64,000 bases of DNA from an uncultured Clostridia bacterium (GTDB taxonomy: Bacteria; Bacillota; DTU014): positions 163,224-227,223 of the forward strand of contig FIZI01000006.1 of NCBI GenBank assembly GCA_900016865.1, given 5' to 3'. Below are positions 15,531 through 23,286 of the stretch, one piece after another; the stretch's first letter is position 1, and every line of letters starts with the position of its first letter. Under the pieces are notes generated by a model. The model was not told the DNA's origin. It saw only the letters and a program-made list of their open reading frames with translations, and made no database searches. The position numbers were made by a program, and so were the translations under genes.

Positions 15531-18098
15531 GTGCTTGCGATAACAGTAGCGTTTTTCGTAGCGGGGTGCGTGATTCCCCTCGCATCTTGGGTCACGTTTG
15601 ACTGTATCGCTCCGGCTTTGCCATTGGCGTCTTGGGTTGTGGCAGGAGCAGGCCTTGCTTTGTTGGGCAGGAGGCGGGCCCGCCTCTGGTTGGCAGTCCT
15701 GTCATTTCTGGCAGGGTATTCTCTTGCACGTTCAGAGGCGGCAGAGGTTGCCTTGGATTACGCCTGGTGTGAGGCAGTATCTGCTACCCAGAGTGAGGCC
15801 GCCTTCCTCTGTCGCGTTGACGACATTTCGAACATGTTTGCAACCCGCCCCTCGATGGTCGTGACCCTGATCCCAGCGGATTCGGGAGCCATCCATGAGC
15901 TGAGCGTGAGACATCCGCGACTGCTGGTCTATCTTGAGACGGATCCAAGAGATCAGGGTGATTCTGGAACCAAACTGCCTCTTGAGGGCGATACTGTCGA
16001 GATCTATGGAAGGATCGATCCGGTCAAGGGCCCTAAGTTTTTTGGCGGTGTCAATCCGCGTGCGACTTACCTGCCACGCAAGATCGTAGGAGTCGTGTCT
16101 GACGCCACTGTGATTTCGATTCGCGAAGGCTCCGACGGAGGGCCTCGGGCGCCGTTGTGTTTGGAGCTGAGGAGAGTCCTCAGCTCTATCAGAGTGATGC
16201 TCTCCTCAGCCGTGCAGGAGGCACTGCCGGAGGCAGAGGCTGGGATAGTGATGTCCGGCTTTTTAGGCATGCAAGGCACCTTGCCGGACTACGTCGACGA
16301 TGCCATGCGGAGAGCAGGGATCTCACACCTGCTGAGTGTTTCGGGGATGCATGTAAGCATGGTGGCTGCAGGTATTGCTCTGCTCTTGGGGGCCCTTACC
16401 AGTGACCCCAAAAAGGCGAGGCTGTTCGGTGTTCCGGTTGTCTGCCTTTATGCCGTATTGGCAGGTGCCAGAGTGTCGGTGCTGAGAGCTCTGCTCATGT
16501 TCACCCTTGCGTCGCTGTCCGTTGCCGGAGCACTAGGCTGGTCACAGAGAAGGATTGCGGAGTTCGTTGCACTTGTTCTCATGATTGCCAATCCCCTGCA
16601 GTTGGCGCAGGTTTCGTTTCAGCTTTCGTTTGGCGCTACTTACGGCATTATCGTGTTGTCGTCTCTATGGCCAAGGAGGCGCCAGGACATATCTGGCGTC
16701 AAGTCGGTTTCATCCAGTGTGCGGACGTGGCTGGCTAACATGGCGATTGTCAGCCTGGGAGCTCAGGCCGGTGTGGTTCCGATCTTGGCATTCCACTTCA
16801 GGTCGCTGCCACTGATAGGCGGACCGGCTACTGTCCTCGCATCTCCGTTGTTCGTGTTGGGCGTCGGCTTCACTCTGGCTGGACTTGCAGCGGGGGCCGT
16901 AGGACTTGGAGTTGTCTCTGTCTTGCTGATCAGGCTGGGAAGTGTGTTCCTTAGGGCATTGATCTCAGGTGCAGTCGTCCTCGGACGCATGGAGTATTGC
17001 TGCATTGACCTGCCGTGGACGTGGTCGCGGGCAATAGCCTGCGGAGTAGCTTCAGTCTGGATCCCTCTCCTATCAGTGCGCAGAAACAACCTTACCAGGG
17101 CACCGAAGTTCAACAGATGGTCTGTTGCAGCAGTCGGGGCAATCGTCTCTGTCTCAGTGATCCTCGCAGGGGCAAGTCAGATAGCTGCGAAGTCTCAGTT
17201 CGAGTTGTATGTCCTTTCAGTCGGTCAAGGGGATTGCGTTGTATGCGTGACTCCCGGTGATCGCACTCTTGTTGTAGACGCGGGCCCCGCATTTCAGGGC
17301 AGCGGGTATAGCTTCAACGCGGGCGAGTCCGTGCTATTGCCCTTTCTCAAATGGCGAGGGATAAGCCATGTCGACGTGTTCATTCTGACTCACTTCCACG
17401 ATGACCATTTCGGAGGCCTATCGGCGCTAGTTGACAGGGGCATGGTCTCAGTAATCTGCTCTCCGGATCCATTGATGCTGCGGAGTTTGCTCGAGCGAGA
17501 GGAGCTCGGATCGGTCGACACCACAGTAGACCAATCGGAGGAGATATCAGGGCAGCTTCCGCTGTTGGTTAGACTAAAGGCCGGAGACGTCATCAGAGTC
17601 GGTGATGTAGTCGTAGATGTGCTTTGGCCTTCAAGTGAGTTGGAGTTGAGCGGGGACGAAAACGCCAGAAGCATCGTGCTTCTCCTAACGTATCACCAGC
17701 TCAACGTTATGTTGACCGGCGACATTGGAGCCGATCAAGAAATCGAGATCGTCAACCGTCTCCGCAACTCCGAGCAGTCTGTTCACTCGTCGCCGAGTAG
17801 AACAAGGCCCCTACTATCGAGCGGTCTTGAGGTGCTCAAAGTGGCGCATCACGGGTCACGGCATTCGTCGTCGCATGTATTCCTTAGGTCACTGTCTCCG
17901 TGGTTGTCAATAATATCTACAGGTACCAACAGGCACGGGCATCCGTCGCCTGAAGCTATTTCGAGGATCACTCGTTATTCGGAGGTTGTCATAAGGACAG
18001 ATGAGGATGGCTCGGTCAAGGTTTGGTCTGACGGGAGTCATCTGAAAGCGGTGACCTCTCGTGGCCGCCCTGTCACTCGGCATCTTCCCTTGATGTGA
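15531..18098 (+). CDS. comEC: ComEC/Rec2 DNA-uptake channel
   Basis: An 855-residue polytopic protein. It has N-terminal membrane segments with a DUF4131-like soluble portion, then the Competence domain (from about residue 240, GISHLLSVSGMHVSM and following helices). The C-terminal metallo-beta-lactamase domain (from about 560) has SVGQGDCVV, DAGP, T-H621-F-H623-D-D-H626 and KVAHHGSRHSS. It moves single-stranded DNA across the membrane; the beta-lactamase-like domain is thought to degrade the other strand. GTG 15531 lies six bases after the comEA stop. Its presence implies a transformation or nutrient DNA uptake route, although no pilus genes are in the window. Confidence 0.95.
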   Translation: MLAITVAFFVAGCVIPLASWVTFDCIAPALPLASWVVAGAGLALLGRRRARLWLAVLSFLAGYSLARSEAAEVALDYAWCEAVSATQSEAAFLCRVDDISNMFATRPSMVVTLIPADSGAIHELSVRHPRLLVYLETDPRDQGDSGTKLPLEGDTVEIYGRIDPVKGPKFFGGVNPRATYLPRKIVGVVSDATVISIREGSDGGPRAPLCLELRRVLSSIRVMLSSAVQEALPEAEAGIVMSGFLGMQGTLPDYVDDAMRRAGISHLLSVSGMHVSMVAAGIALLLGALTSDPKKARLFGVPVVCLYAVLAGARVSVLRALLMFTLASLSVAGALGWSQRRIAEFVALVLMIANPLQLAQVSFQLSFGATYGIIVLSSLWPRRRQDISGVKSVSSSVRTWLANMAIVSLGAQAGVVPILAFHFRSLPLIGGPATVLASPLFVLGVGFTLAGLAAGAVGLGVVSVLLIRLGSVFLRALISGAVVLGRMEYCCIDLPWTWSRAIACGVASVWIPLLSVRRNNLTRAPKFNRWSVAAVGAIVSVSVILAGASQIAAKSQFELYVLSVGQGDCVVCVTPGDRTLVVDAGPAFQGSGYSFNAGESVLLPFLKWRGISHVDVFILTHFHDDHFGGLSALVDRGMVSVICSPDPLMLRSLLEREELGSVDTTVDQSEEISGQLPLLVRLKAGDVIRVGDVVVDVLWPSSELELSGDENARSIVLLLTYHQLNVMLTGDIGADQEIEIVNRLRNSEQSVHSSPSRTRPLLSSGLEVLKVAHHGSRHSSSHVFLRSLSPWLSIISTGTNRHGHPSPEAISRITRYSEVVIRTDEDGSVKVWSDGSHLKAVTSRGRPVTRHLPLM

Positions 18099-18175
18099 AT
18101 CCAGGCTGAATCTCAGGGTTAGGCTTAGCAGGCTGCTGCATCGCCGGAGGTTGGTGCTACGGGGAGGTGGTGCAG

Positions 18176-18201
18176 TCGACAAGTCTGCGGCATGGTATAA
18201 T
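18176..18201 (+). promoter_or_regulatory. Extended -10 promoter before holA
   Basis: TGG directly followed by TATAAT (18196-18201). A TCGACA at 18176-18181 resembles a -35 box, but the 14-base spacer is short, so the extended -10 probably carries recognition. Confidence 0.5.
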
Positions 18202-18280
18202 GAAATCGTTCACCGATGCCGGGCTAGTTGTTGCGATTAACAGGCAGGTCTGCCACTTGTAGCCTATATTAGGAGGCAAG

Positions 18281-19258
18281 TTGCGCAAAATGGGTACCGA
18301 ACCAAAGAGTATCTATGCATTTCTCGGAGACAATGAGTTCCTCAAGGAAGAAGAGCAAAGCAAAGTGATTTCAAGATATGCCTCTGGCACTGACAACCCT
18401 GAAATCGTCGAGCTCGACGGGTCAGACAGCTCTTTTCAAGATATAGAGACCGCCATTTTGAGCAGGGCGATGTTCTCGCAGTCGAAGATAGTGCGCATAC
18501 GCAGGGTTGATGAGATGCCCGGTGAAAGGCAGAGCCGGTTGGCCGACGTTTTGGCCGAGCTTGCAGGCGACACTTTGGTCATACTGTCTGCTGTTGCGCT
18601 GGATGGCCGGGGGAAGCTCATGAAGACGCTCAAGTCGCTTGGGACTGTCAGAGAGTTTCGAAACATGTATCAGCGTGATGCAGTACAGTGGTGTCGCGAC
18701 CGTGCGAAGCACTACAAGATAAGGCTAGGCCCGCGAGAGGCGGAGTTGCTGGTGGAGCTCATAGGCACTGATCTCTCAAGGATCGACAAGGAGCTTGAGA
18801 AGATGTCTCTCTACCTCGGGGAGCCCGGTGCGGTCGTTACCAAGGAAGTGGTGCAACGCGTAGCCGGATCAGGAGGCGATGTCGTCATCTTTGACCTGCT
18901 TGATGCTATCGGCTGCCGCGACGCCAATCGGGCAGTTCTGCTGCTTCGTAGGCTGCTGCAGGCAGGAGAGCCTCCGGTAAAGGTCCAGTTCATCATCGGC
19001 AGACACGTCAGGGATTTGCTGCAGGTCGCATCAATGTCTAGGTCCGGGTTTCGACAAGATGACATCATAGCCAACCTTAAGCTTCACCCATACAGAGCAC
19101 GTAAGCTGTTTGCTCAAGCGTCTAATTTCGAAGTCAAAGAGCTAGAGGCTTTGCTTGAGCAGGTGCTGTCCTCAGACCTCAAGATCAAGTCGTCCGAACT
19201 CACTCCCGGATGTTGGCTGGAATTGCTGGTTCACCGTGCGTGTATCGGCACCAACTGA
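18281..19258 (+). CDS. holA: DNA polymerase III delta subunit
   Basis: A 325-residue clamp-loader delta subunit: IYAFLGDNEFLKEEE at the start, VILSAVALDGRGKLMKTLKSLG in the AAA+-like middle, LIGTDLSRIDKELEKMSLYLG and the collar-domain region toward the C-terminus. Like other delta subunits it lacks a functional Walker A. It opens the beta sliding clamp. TTG 18281 follows AGGAGG with only 4 bases; ATG 18290 is 13 bases away, so the TTG is more likely. The comEA-comEC-holA-rpsT(reverse) order is conserved in Bacillota. Confidence 0.94.
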   Translation: MRKMGTEPKSIYAFLGDNEFLKEEEQSKVISRYASGTDNPEIVELDGSDSSFQDIETAILSRAMFSQSKIVRIRRVDEMPGERQSRLADVLAELAGDTLVILSAVALDGRGKLMKTLKSLGTVREFRNMYQRDAVQWCRDRAKHYKIRLGPREAELLVELIGTDLSRIDKELEKMSLYLGEPGAVVTKEVVQRVAGSGGDVVIFDLLDAIGCRDANRAVLLLRRLLQAGEPPVKVQFIIGRHVRDLLQVASMSRSGFRQDDIIANLKLHPYRARKLFAQASNFEVKELEALLEQVLSSDLKIKSSELTPGCWLELLVHRACIGTN

Positions 19259-19272
19259 GTCTGTACAAATGC

Positions 19273-19301
19273 AAAAAGGACTGCATCTTGCTCTGCAGTC
19301 C
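19273..19301 (-). terminator. Terminator of rpsT
   Basis: On the - strand the perfect 8-bp stem GGACTGCA / TGCAGTCC with an 8-base loop is followed by five T (AAAAA at 19273-19277 on +). It ends rpsT and separates it from convergent holA. Confidence 0.85.
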
Positions 19302-19361
19302 CAGAAACCTATCAAACGGCACGAGTCAGTCGTGATCAGGATGTACTTCGAGGATCGGTTG

Positions 19362-19634
19362 CTACACTGACTGACTCAGGGCGTGAAGTCTCTTGGCCAG
19401 TGCCGACTTCTTCCTAGCGGCAGTGTTCTTGTGAAGAACTCCCTTCTTAGCCGCCTTATCTATGACACTGGCAGCCATTCTGTACCGCTCTTTCGCTTGC
19501 TCAACATCACCTGCATCAGCTACAGCGTTGAACCGCTTGATAGCTGTCTTCACCGAGGAGCGAATCGCTGTATTCCTTGCAGTCCGTTTGGCGATGTACC
19601 TGACTCTCTTTGCTGCTGATTTGGTGTTGGGCAT
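19362..19634 (-). CDS. rpsT: 30S ribosomal protein S20
   Basis: A 90-residue S20 (MPNTKSAAKRVRYIAKRTARN), lysine/arginine/alanine-rich and helical, binding 16S rRNA early in 30S assembly. The start is ATG at 19634 on the - strand with GAGGAGGTGATTTCG just upstream; the frame is open 15 codons further but without a ribosome site. It is a single-gene transcript with its own promoter and terminator, convergent with holA. S20 often represses its own translation; I see no specific leader structure. Confidence 0.97.
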   Translation of the reverse strand: MPNTKSAAKRVRYIAKRTARNTAIRSSVKTAIKRFNAVADAGDVEQAKERYRMAASVIDKAAKKGVLHKNTAARKKSALAKRLHALSQSV

Positions 19635-19780
19635 CGAAATCACCTCCTCGTCTGTGGCTCGAGCCGACTCAACTACCATGTGGTCAGCTCACTTCAAATC
19701 GGCCCATGAGTGCCTAATGATAGATTGACGATTGGGGGAACCTTAACACTGAGCCGAGTATCCGGCCGCATATCAGTGTC

Positions 19781-19809
19781 ATTCTAACATGTGCTCAGGG
19801 CAAACGCAA
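19781..19809 (-). promoter_or_regulatory. Promoter of rpsT
   Basis: Read on the - strand: TTGCGT (19809-19804), 17 bases and TAGAAT (19786-19781) preceded by an extended -10 TGT. This gives a leader of about 140 bases before the rpsT ATG. Confidence 0.6.
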
Positions 19810-19816
19810 CATCAAC

Positions 19817-20128
19817 ATGAGGTTGAAGTATAAGGGAGCGATATTAGTGCTCTTGTACTCGTCGGGTGAAAGCCTGCGCTTCGCAGCCGAAGACTTTGAG
19901 TGGGTCATGCCAGTAAAAAAGCTGCCCTGTGCCAAACTTGTACCTCTATGCAAAGGAGTAGTCCTGGCTCTCCACAATCGTAGCCCAGGTGAAGGCGTGC
20001 TGCTGTGCTGGATCTTGGAGGTCAAGGCAATCGCCGCGGTCCTAGAAGACGGCGGCTTTGAGGTCCTGGACATGTCCGAATCTGATTCAAGGCTGGATAC
20101 GCCGAGCGCTACTACAGCAAACGACTAG
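19817..20128 (+). CDS. Uncharacterised 103-residue protein, possibly CheW-like
   Basis: I do not firmly recognise this protein. Residues 5-60 have a beta-strand pattern (AILVLLYSSGESLRFAAEDF, then VMPVKKLPCAKLVPLCKGVV and GVLLCWI). It recalls the CheW fold, in which a strand, an a-E-D-V region, a loop with LP--P and a G-V strand follow in order. The tail after about 85 is polar. There is no good ribosome site before ATG 19817, and a - strand open frame overlaps it. The protein-like composition and placement 13 bases before the gpr start favour a real gene cotranscribed with gpr. No chemotaxis gene is nearby. Confidence 0.4.
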   Translation: MRLKYKGAILVLLYSSGESLRFAAEDFEWVMPVKKLPCAKLVPLCKGVVLALHNRSPGEGVLLCWILEVKAIAAVLEDGGFEVLDMSESDSRLDTPSATTAND

Positions 20129-20141
20129 GAGGCGCCACGAA

Positions 20142-21188
20142 TTGATAGATCAGAGTTCAATTGAGGAGATGCGTTTGATATCAAGAGCTTTTCATTCTAG
20201 ATCGGAGTGGATAGATGGTACAGATCAGCCGGGGCTCAGGAGCGTGCGCACAGACTTGGCAGTTGAGGCTCGAGATCTGGCGTCGGAAAGGGCAGGAAGG
20301 GAACCGGACGGGATCGTTAGCCAGGAGGAGAGTGGTGAATATACCAAGACAGTTACGGTAAAGGTCATGACCCCTGAAGCTGAACGCATAACAGGAAAAC
20401 AGATTGGCACATATGTTACGATTGAGTGCCCGGACATCAGAATAAGCACAAGAGCAGCCAAGGACGAGACTGCCAAGACACTGTCGTCTCATCTTGCAAC
20501 CATGCTCCAAGACAGCAGGGTAATGCCTGACGACGAAGTGCTGGTTGCCGGACTCGGCAATTGGAATGCCACGCCTGACGCGATCGGCCCGGCAGTAGTC
20601 GGCAAATTGCTCGTAACAAGGCATCTAGGCAGGATGCTGCCTCCGGAAAAACGGGGTGGCCTTAGGCCCGTGTCAGCACTGTCGCCAGGGGTCCTTGGAC
20701 TTACAGGTATCGAAACTGCGGAGATCATTGCCTCGGTCGTAGAGAAGACTAGGCCCAAAGCTGTCATCGTGATTGACGCGTTGGCTGCCAGAAGCACGTC
20801 GCGCATCGGCACGTCTATTCAGATAGGCAATACAGGTATACATCCCGGCTCCGGTGTCGGAAACCGTCGTTTCGGCATAACTTCAGATAGTCTGGGTGTT
20901 CCTGTGATCGCAGTCGGTGTACCAACAGTGGTTGACGTTACTACAATAGTCATGGATGTTTTTGAGATCATGAATAAGACGGGTGATTCTGGCTTAGTTC
21001 AACTACCCGCGGACAGGATGAGAGAGGCAGTCGTGCAAATGATCGGGCCCGGCATGTCCCAGATGGTTGTCACTCCAAAGGAGATAGACGTAATAGTTGA
21101 AATGATGTCCACTGTAGTAGCCGGAGGCCTAAACATAGCTCTGCATGAGTCACTCACAGAGGATGAAATCTACGAGTACCTGCACTGA
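20142..21188 (+). CDS. gpr: GPR germination protease (spore endopeptidase)
   Basis: A 348-residue GPR-type protease that starts degradation of small acid-soluble spore proteins during germination. Recognisable segments are RTDLAVEAR near 36, VAGLGNWNATPDAIGP, ALSPGVLGLTGIETAEII, IDALAARSTSRIGTSIQI and TGIHPGSGVGNRR. The roughly 35 residues ahead of RTDLA include the propeptide that is removed to activate the enzyme in the developing spore. TTG 20142 is used, with AGGAGG at 20127-20132; the open frame continues to 20058 without a site. spoIIP follows, as in many spore formers. In Bacillus gpr is a sigma-G gene; I find no confident sigma-G box here. Confidence 0.95.
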   Translation: MIDQSSIEEMRLISRAFHSRSEWIDGTDQPGLRSVRTDLAVEARDLASERAGREPDGIVSQEESGEYTKTVTVKVMTPEAERITGKQIGTYVTIECPDIRISTRAAKDETAKTLSSHLATMLQDSRVMPDDEVLVAGLGNWNATPDAIGPAVVGKLLVTRHLGRMLPPEKRGGLRPVSALSPGVLGLTGIETAEIIASVVEKTRPKAVIVIDALAARSTSRIGTSIQIGNTGIHPGSGVGNRRFGITSDSLGVPVIAVGVPTVVDVTTIVMDVFEIMNKTGDSGLVQLPADRMREAVVQMIGPGMSQMVVTPKEIDVIVEMMSTVVAGGLNIALHESLTEDEIYEYLH

Positions 21189-21220
21189 GCAGTCTCCGTC
21201 GGTTTCAATGTGACGACTGC
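21189..21220 (+). terminator. Possible weak hairpin terminator after gpr
   Basis: Directly after the gpr stop codon GCAGTC pairs with GACTGC, with GTC/GAC nested inside. There is no T run, so termination would be weak or factor-dependent; it may instead stabilise the 3' end. Confidence 0.3.
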
Positions 21221-21342
21221 CGCAATCTCTTGCAGCGATAGAGCGTCCTTCTGCTAATAACTACGGATGCGGCCGCGCTCAGAATAACGAGTTAGTCCGA
21301 CGAATATAGATTGTGTGAACAGCGCAGTCGGAGGAAACACGG

Positions 21343-22722
21343 ATGGATTGCTCAGCCCACTTAAAGAAGGCAAAGCGTAGGCATAGGTTAAGACGGAGCC
21401 GGGGCGGTGCAAGGGTAGATTCGATGCTTGCACTGCTGACTGTGTTGCTAGTCGTTCTGAGCGTGGCCTCTGTATCGCTGTGCCTATGGATGGTCGGCAC
21501 GGGACAAGTCGAAGTGAGGTTAACTACACCTAGGCTCGGTGAACAGATGGCGTCAGGAGCGCGTAGTGCGGCACAGGCAGTTCGCTCAATGATAACGGGC
21601 AAGTCTTCCCTTGGCATCTCTGGATCGAGGCTGCTCATGTCAGCGTTGCCCAGTGCAGGATTTGATGAACCGCCGGTGCTTCAGACCTCGGATTCTGCCG
21701 AACCTGAGGACTTGGTCGTTGAAATCGTTCCGGTCCTAGAATCAGTGGGCGAGGTCCTGACTAGCGGAGTTGCGGCTAACCCATTACAGACTGTATACTC
21801 CCAACTCCCAGGACTCGGGGGAGGATGGAGAACCGGTCCTGCAGAGGAGTTGGGAGAGCATTCGTCACTGGGCGATGTCAGGTTGCTGCCTCTTTTTGAC
21901 CTCAAGCCAGTATCTTCGGCCTGGCTCATGCGCAGTGACGAGCCTTCTCCTGCCGGAGCTGTGCCGGGGCCTCTCGCACAACCGAGTGACCGCTACGGTC
22001 AGAGGATACACAGTGTTCCAGCGTTGGGGAGGCCTGTCGTTCAAGGTATTCGCACAGACCGGTCGCTGCAGGTCCCAACTGTGATTGGCCATATGCGGGT
22101 CTATGGCCAAGATCCTGTGATAGCCATCTATCACACTCACTCCTCCGAAGCCTACCAAGCATCTCAAGGTGCTGCGTACCTGTGGGGTAGCGAGGACGGG
22201 GTTGTTAGCGTTGGAGAGGCCTTGGCTGAGGCCCTGTGGACAGACTACGGCGTCTCTGTTGTCCATTCCAAGGCGTTCCATGACGTGGAGGAGTTTAGAA
22301 ACGCATATAGCAGGTCGGCAGTTACGGCCGAGTCGATGGTCAAGCGATATAGCAACCTCAAGCTGGTGCTGGACATACACAGAGACGCAACAGGAAACGA
22401 CTCCGGAGCGACTGTGACTATTGGAGGGATACGAGTAGCTCAAGTCTTGCTTCTTGTCACTACAGACAAATACGGCCTACCGCATCCTCAGTGGCGTAGA
22501 AATCTGGCAGCTGCCCAGAAGTTGGACTCCGTAATTTCAGCGCTGTATCCCGGCCTCAGTAGGGGCGTGAGGCAACGCGACGACGGGCGGTTCAACCAAC
22601 ACCTGCACCCAGGTTGTATCCTCATGGAGGTCGGCGACGTCAACAACGACAAGGAGGAGGCGGTCAATGCCGCCAAGCTGCTGGCTCATGCTATCGCGGT
22701 GTTCCTGTCAACAGGGACCTGA
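21343..22722 (+). CDS. spoIIP: Stage II sporulation protein P (amidase/endopeptidase)
   Basis: A 459-residue protein with a basic N-terminus, one membrane segment (about 27-50), a long variable linker and the C-terminal SpoIIP domain (from about 245). The zinc-site residues are in IYHTHSSEAY, then VVHSKAFHD, LVLDIHRDA and LMEVGDVNN near the end. With SpoIID and SpoIIM it thins septal peptidoglycan and drives engulfment. The ATG 21343 follows GGAGG (21330-21334). Position after gpr is standard. In Bacillus it is read in the mother cell from sigma-E; the 154-base upstream region holds no box I would defend. Confidence 0.94.
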   Translation: MDCSAHLKKAKRRHRLRRSRGGARVDSMLALLTVLLVVLSVASVSLCLWMVGTGQVEVRLTTPRLGEQMASGARSAAQAVRSMITGKSSLGISGSRLLMSALPSAGFDEPPVLQTSDSAEPEDLVVEIVPVLESVGEVLTSGVAANPLQTVYSQLPGLGGGWRTGPAEELGEHSSLGDVRLLPLFDLKPVSSAWLMRSDEPSPAGAVPGPLAQPSDRYGQRIHSVPALGRPVVQGIRTDRSLQVPTVIGHMRVYGQDPVIAIYHTHSSEAYQASQGAAYLWGSEDGVVSVGEALAEALWTDYGVSVVHSKAFHDVEEFRNAYSRSAVTAESMVKRYSNLKLVLDIHRDATGNDSGATVTIGGIRVAQVLLLVTTDKYGLPHPQWRRNLAAAQKLDSVISALYPGLSRGVRQRDDGRFNQHLHPGCILMEVGDVNNDKEEAVNAAKLLAHAIAVFLSTGT

Positions 22723-22728
22723 TGCACC

Positions 22729-22974
22729 GTGCTGCCTACCCGCTCAAGCACTGAGAAGGCTAGGCGCCGCCTCAAAGTAGCGCTGATCTTCACCTTTTTC
22801 TTGTTGCTAGCCGGTGTGCTCGCGTTCATCGCAGTGTTGGACGCGTCATTAGCCGATGAGAATCCCTCTCTTCAGTTAGACAAGTCGCCATCTGTTGCCT
22901 TTCAGGAAACCCTCCAACCCTACATCGACTGGTTGCTCGGCATTTGCCAAAAGGCTCGAGATATACTGCACTGA
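22729..22974 (+). CDS. Small single-pass membrane protein, unknown
   Basis: 81 residues: a positively charged N-terminus (RRSSTEKARRRLK-like), one hydrophobic segment at about 17-39 and a short extracytoplasmic tail ending in a helix with FQETLQPYIDWLLG. I do not recognise a family. GTG 22729 begins 6 bases after spoIIP and lacks a strong ribosome site, so it probably depends on spoIIP translation and would be expressed during engulfment. It could be a sporulation accessory protein; that is inference from position only. Confidence 0.55.
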   Translation: MLPTRSSTEKARRRLKVALIFTFFLLLAGVLAFIAVLDASLADENPSLQLDKSPSVAFQETLQPYIDWLLGICQKARDILH

Positions 22975-23179
22975 TACTACACCGGACTCGTATGCGGTAC
23001 CTAACAAAAGACGAGATTTTTCCTCGTCATATGCATTGACCTATATACACAAATCAGACCCTATATATGTGTAGAGCCACCCAGACTCAACACGCATTCG
23101 CCCGCGTGCCTGCCGCAAAAACCCCTATAGATCCACCCTTTCGCCGCTTGACTCGATGCGGCCTTCAAAGGCACGTTGG
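22975..23179 (+). other. Intergenic region before lepA with hairpin and repeat
   Basis: No gene is visible. The stem GACGAG / CTCGTC (23010-23015 with 23023-23028) has T in the loop and A residues before it; read on the - strand it is followed by TTTTG. A near-direct repeat GAC-CTATATA (23038-23047) and GACC-CTATATA (23057-23067), spaced 19-20 bases, may be two regulator or promoter half-sites. The remaining 110 bases are C-rich and otherwise featureless. Confidence 0.4.
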
Positions 23180-23208
23180 TTGAAGGGGATTTTGGCCGAT
23201 GGTATAAT
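23180..23208 (+). promoter_or_regulatory. Promoter of lepA
   Basis: TTGAAG (23180-23185), a 17-base spacer and TATAAT (23203-23208) with an extended -10 TGG. The predicted start is close to 23214, at the edge of a perfect palindrome. Confidence 0.8.
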
Positions 23209-23213
23209 TACAT

Positions 23214-23228
23214 AGCGCTTCAAGCGCT
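23214..23228 (+). promoter_or_regulatory. Palindrome at the lepA transcript start
   Basis: AGCGCTT-C-AAGCGCT, two perfect 7-base arms around one base, five bases after the -10 box. It could be an operator, or a 5' hairpin with a TTCAA loop in the mRNA; a TTTGTTT tract follows, so partial attenuation is also possible. Confidence 0.5.
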
Positions 23229-23286
23229 TTGTTTCGGGTTGACAGCTGCCGATTCTCTAGAAATCCCTTAACTGGAGGAGTGTTTG

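Noticed and set aside
19795-20073. A 92-codon - strand frame opposite the small ORF before gpr
   Set aside because: Ser/Thr/Pro-rich shadow composition; the + strand frame is more protein-like and lies tightly before gpr.
20181-20624. A 147-codon - strand frame inside gpr
   Set aside because: Shadow of gpr, whose conserved motifs occupy the same bases.
21270-21342. Sigma-E type promoter for spoIIP
   Set aside because: AT-rich pieces such as GAATATAGAT are present, but no -35/-10 pair at proper spacing that I would defend.
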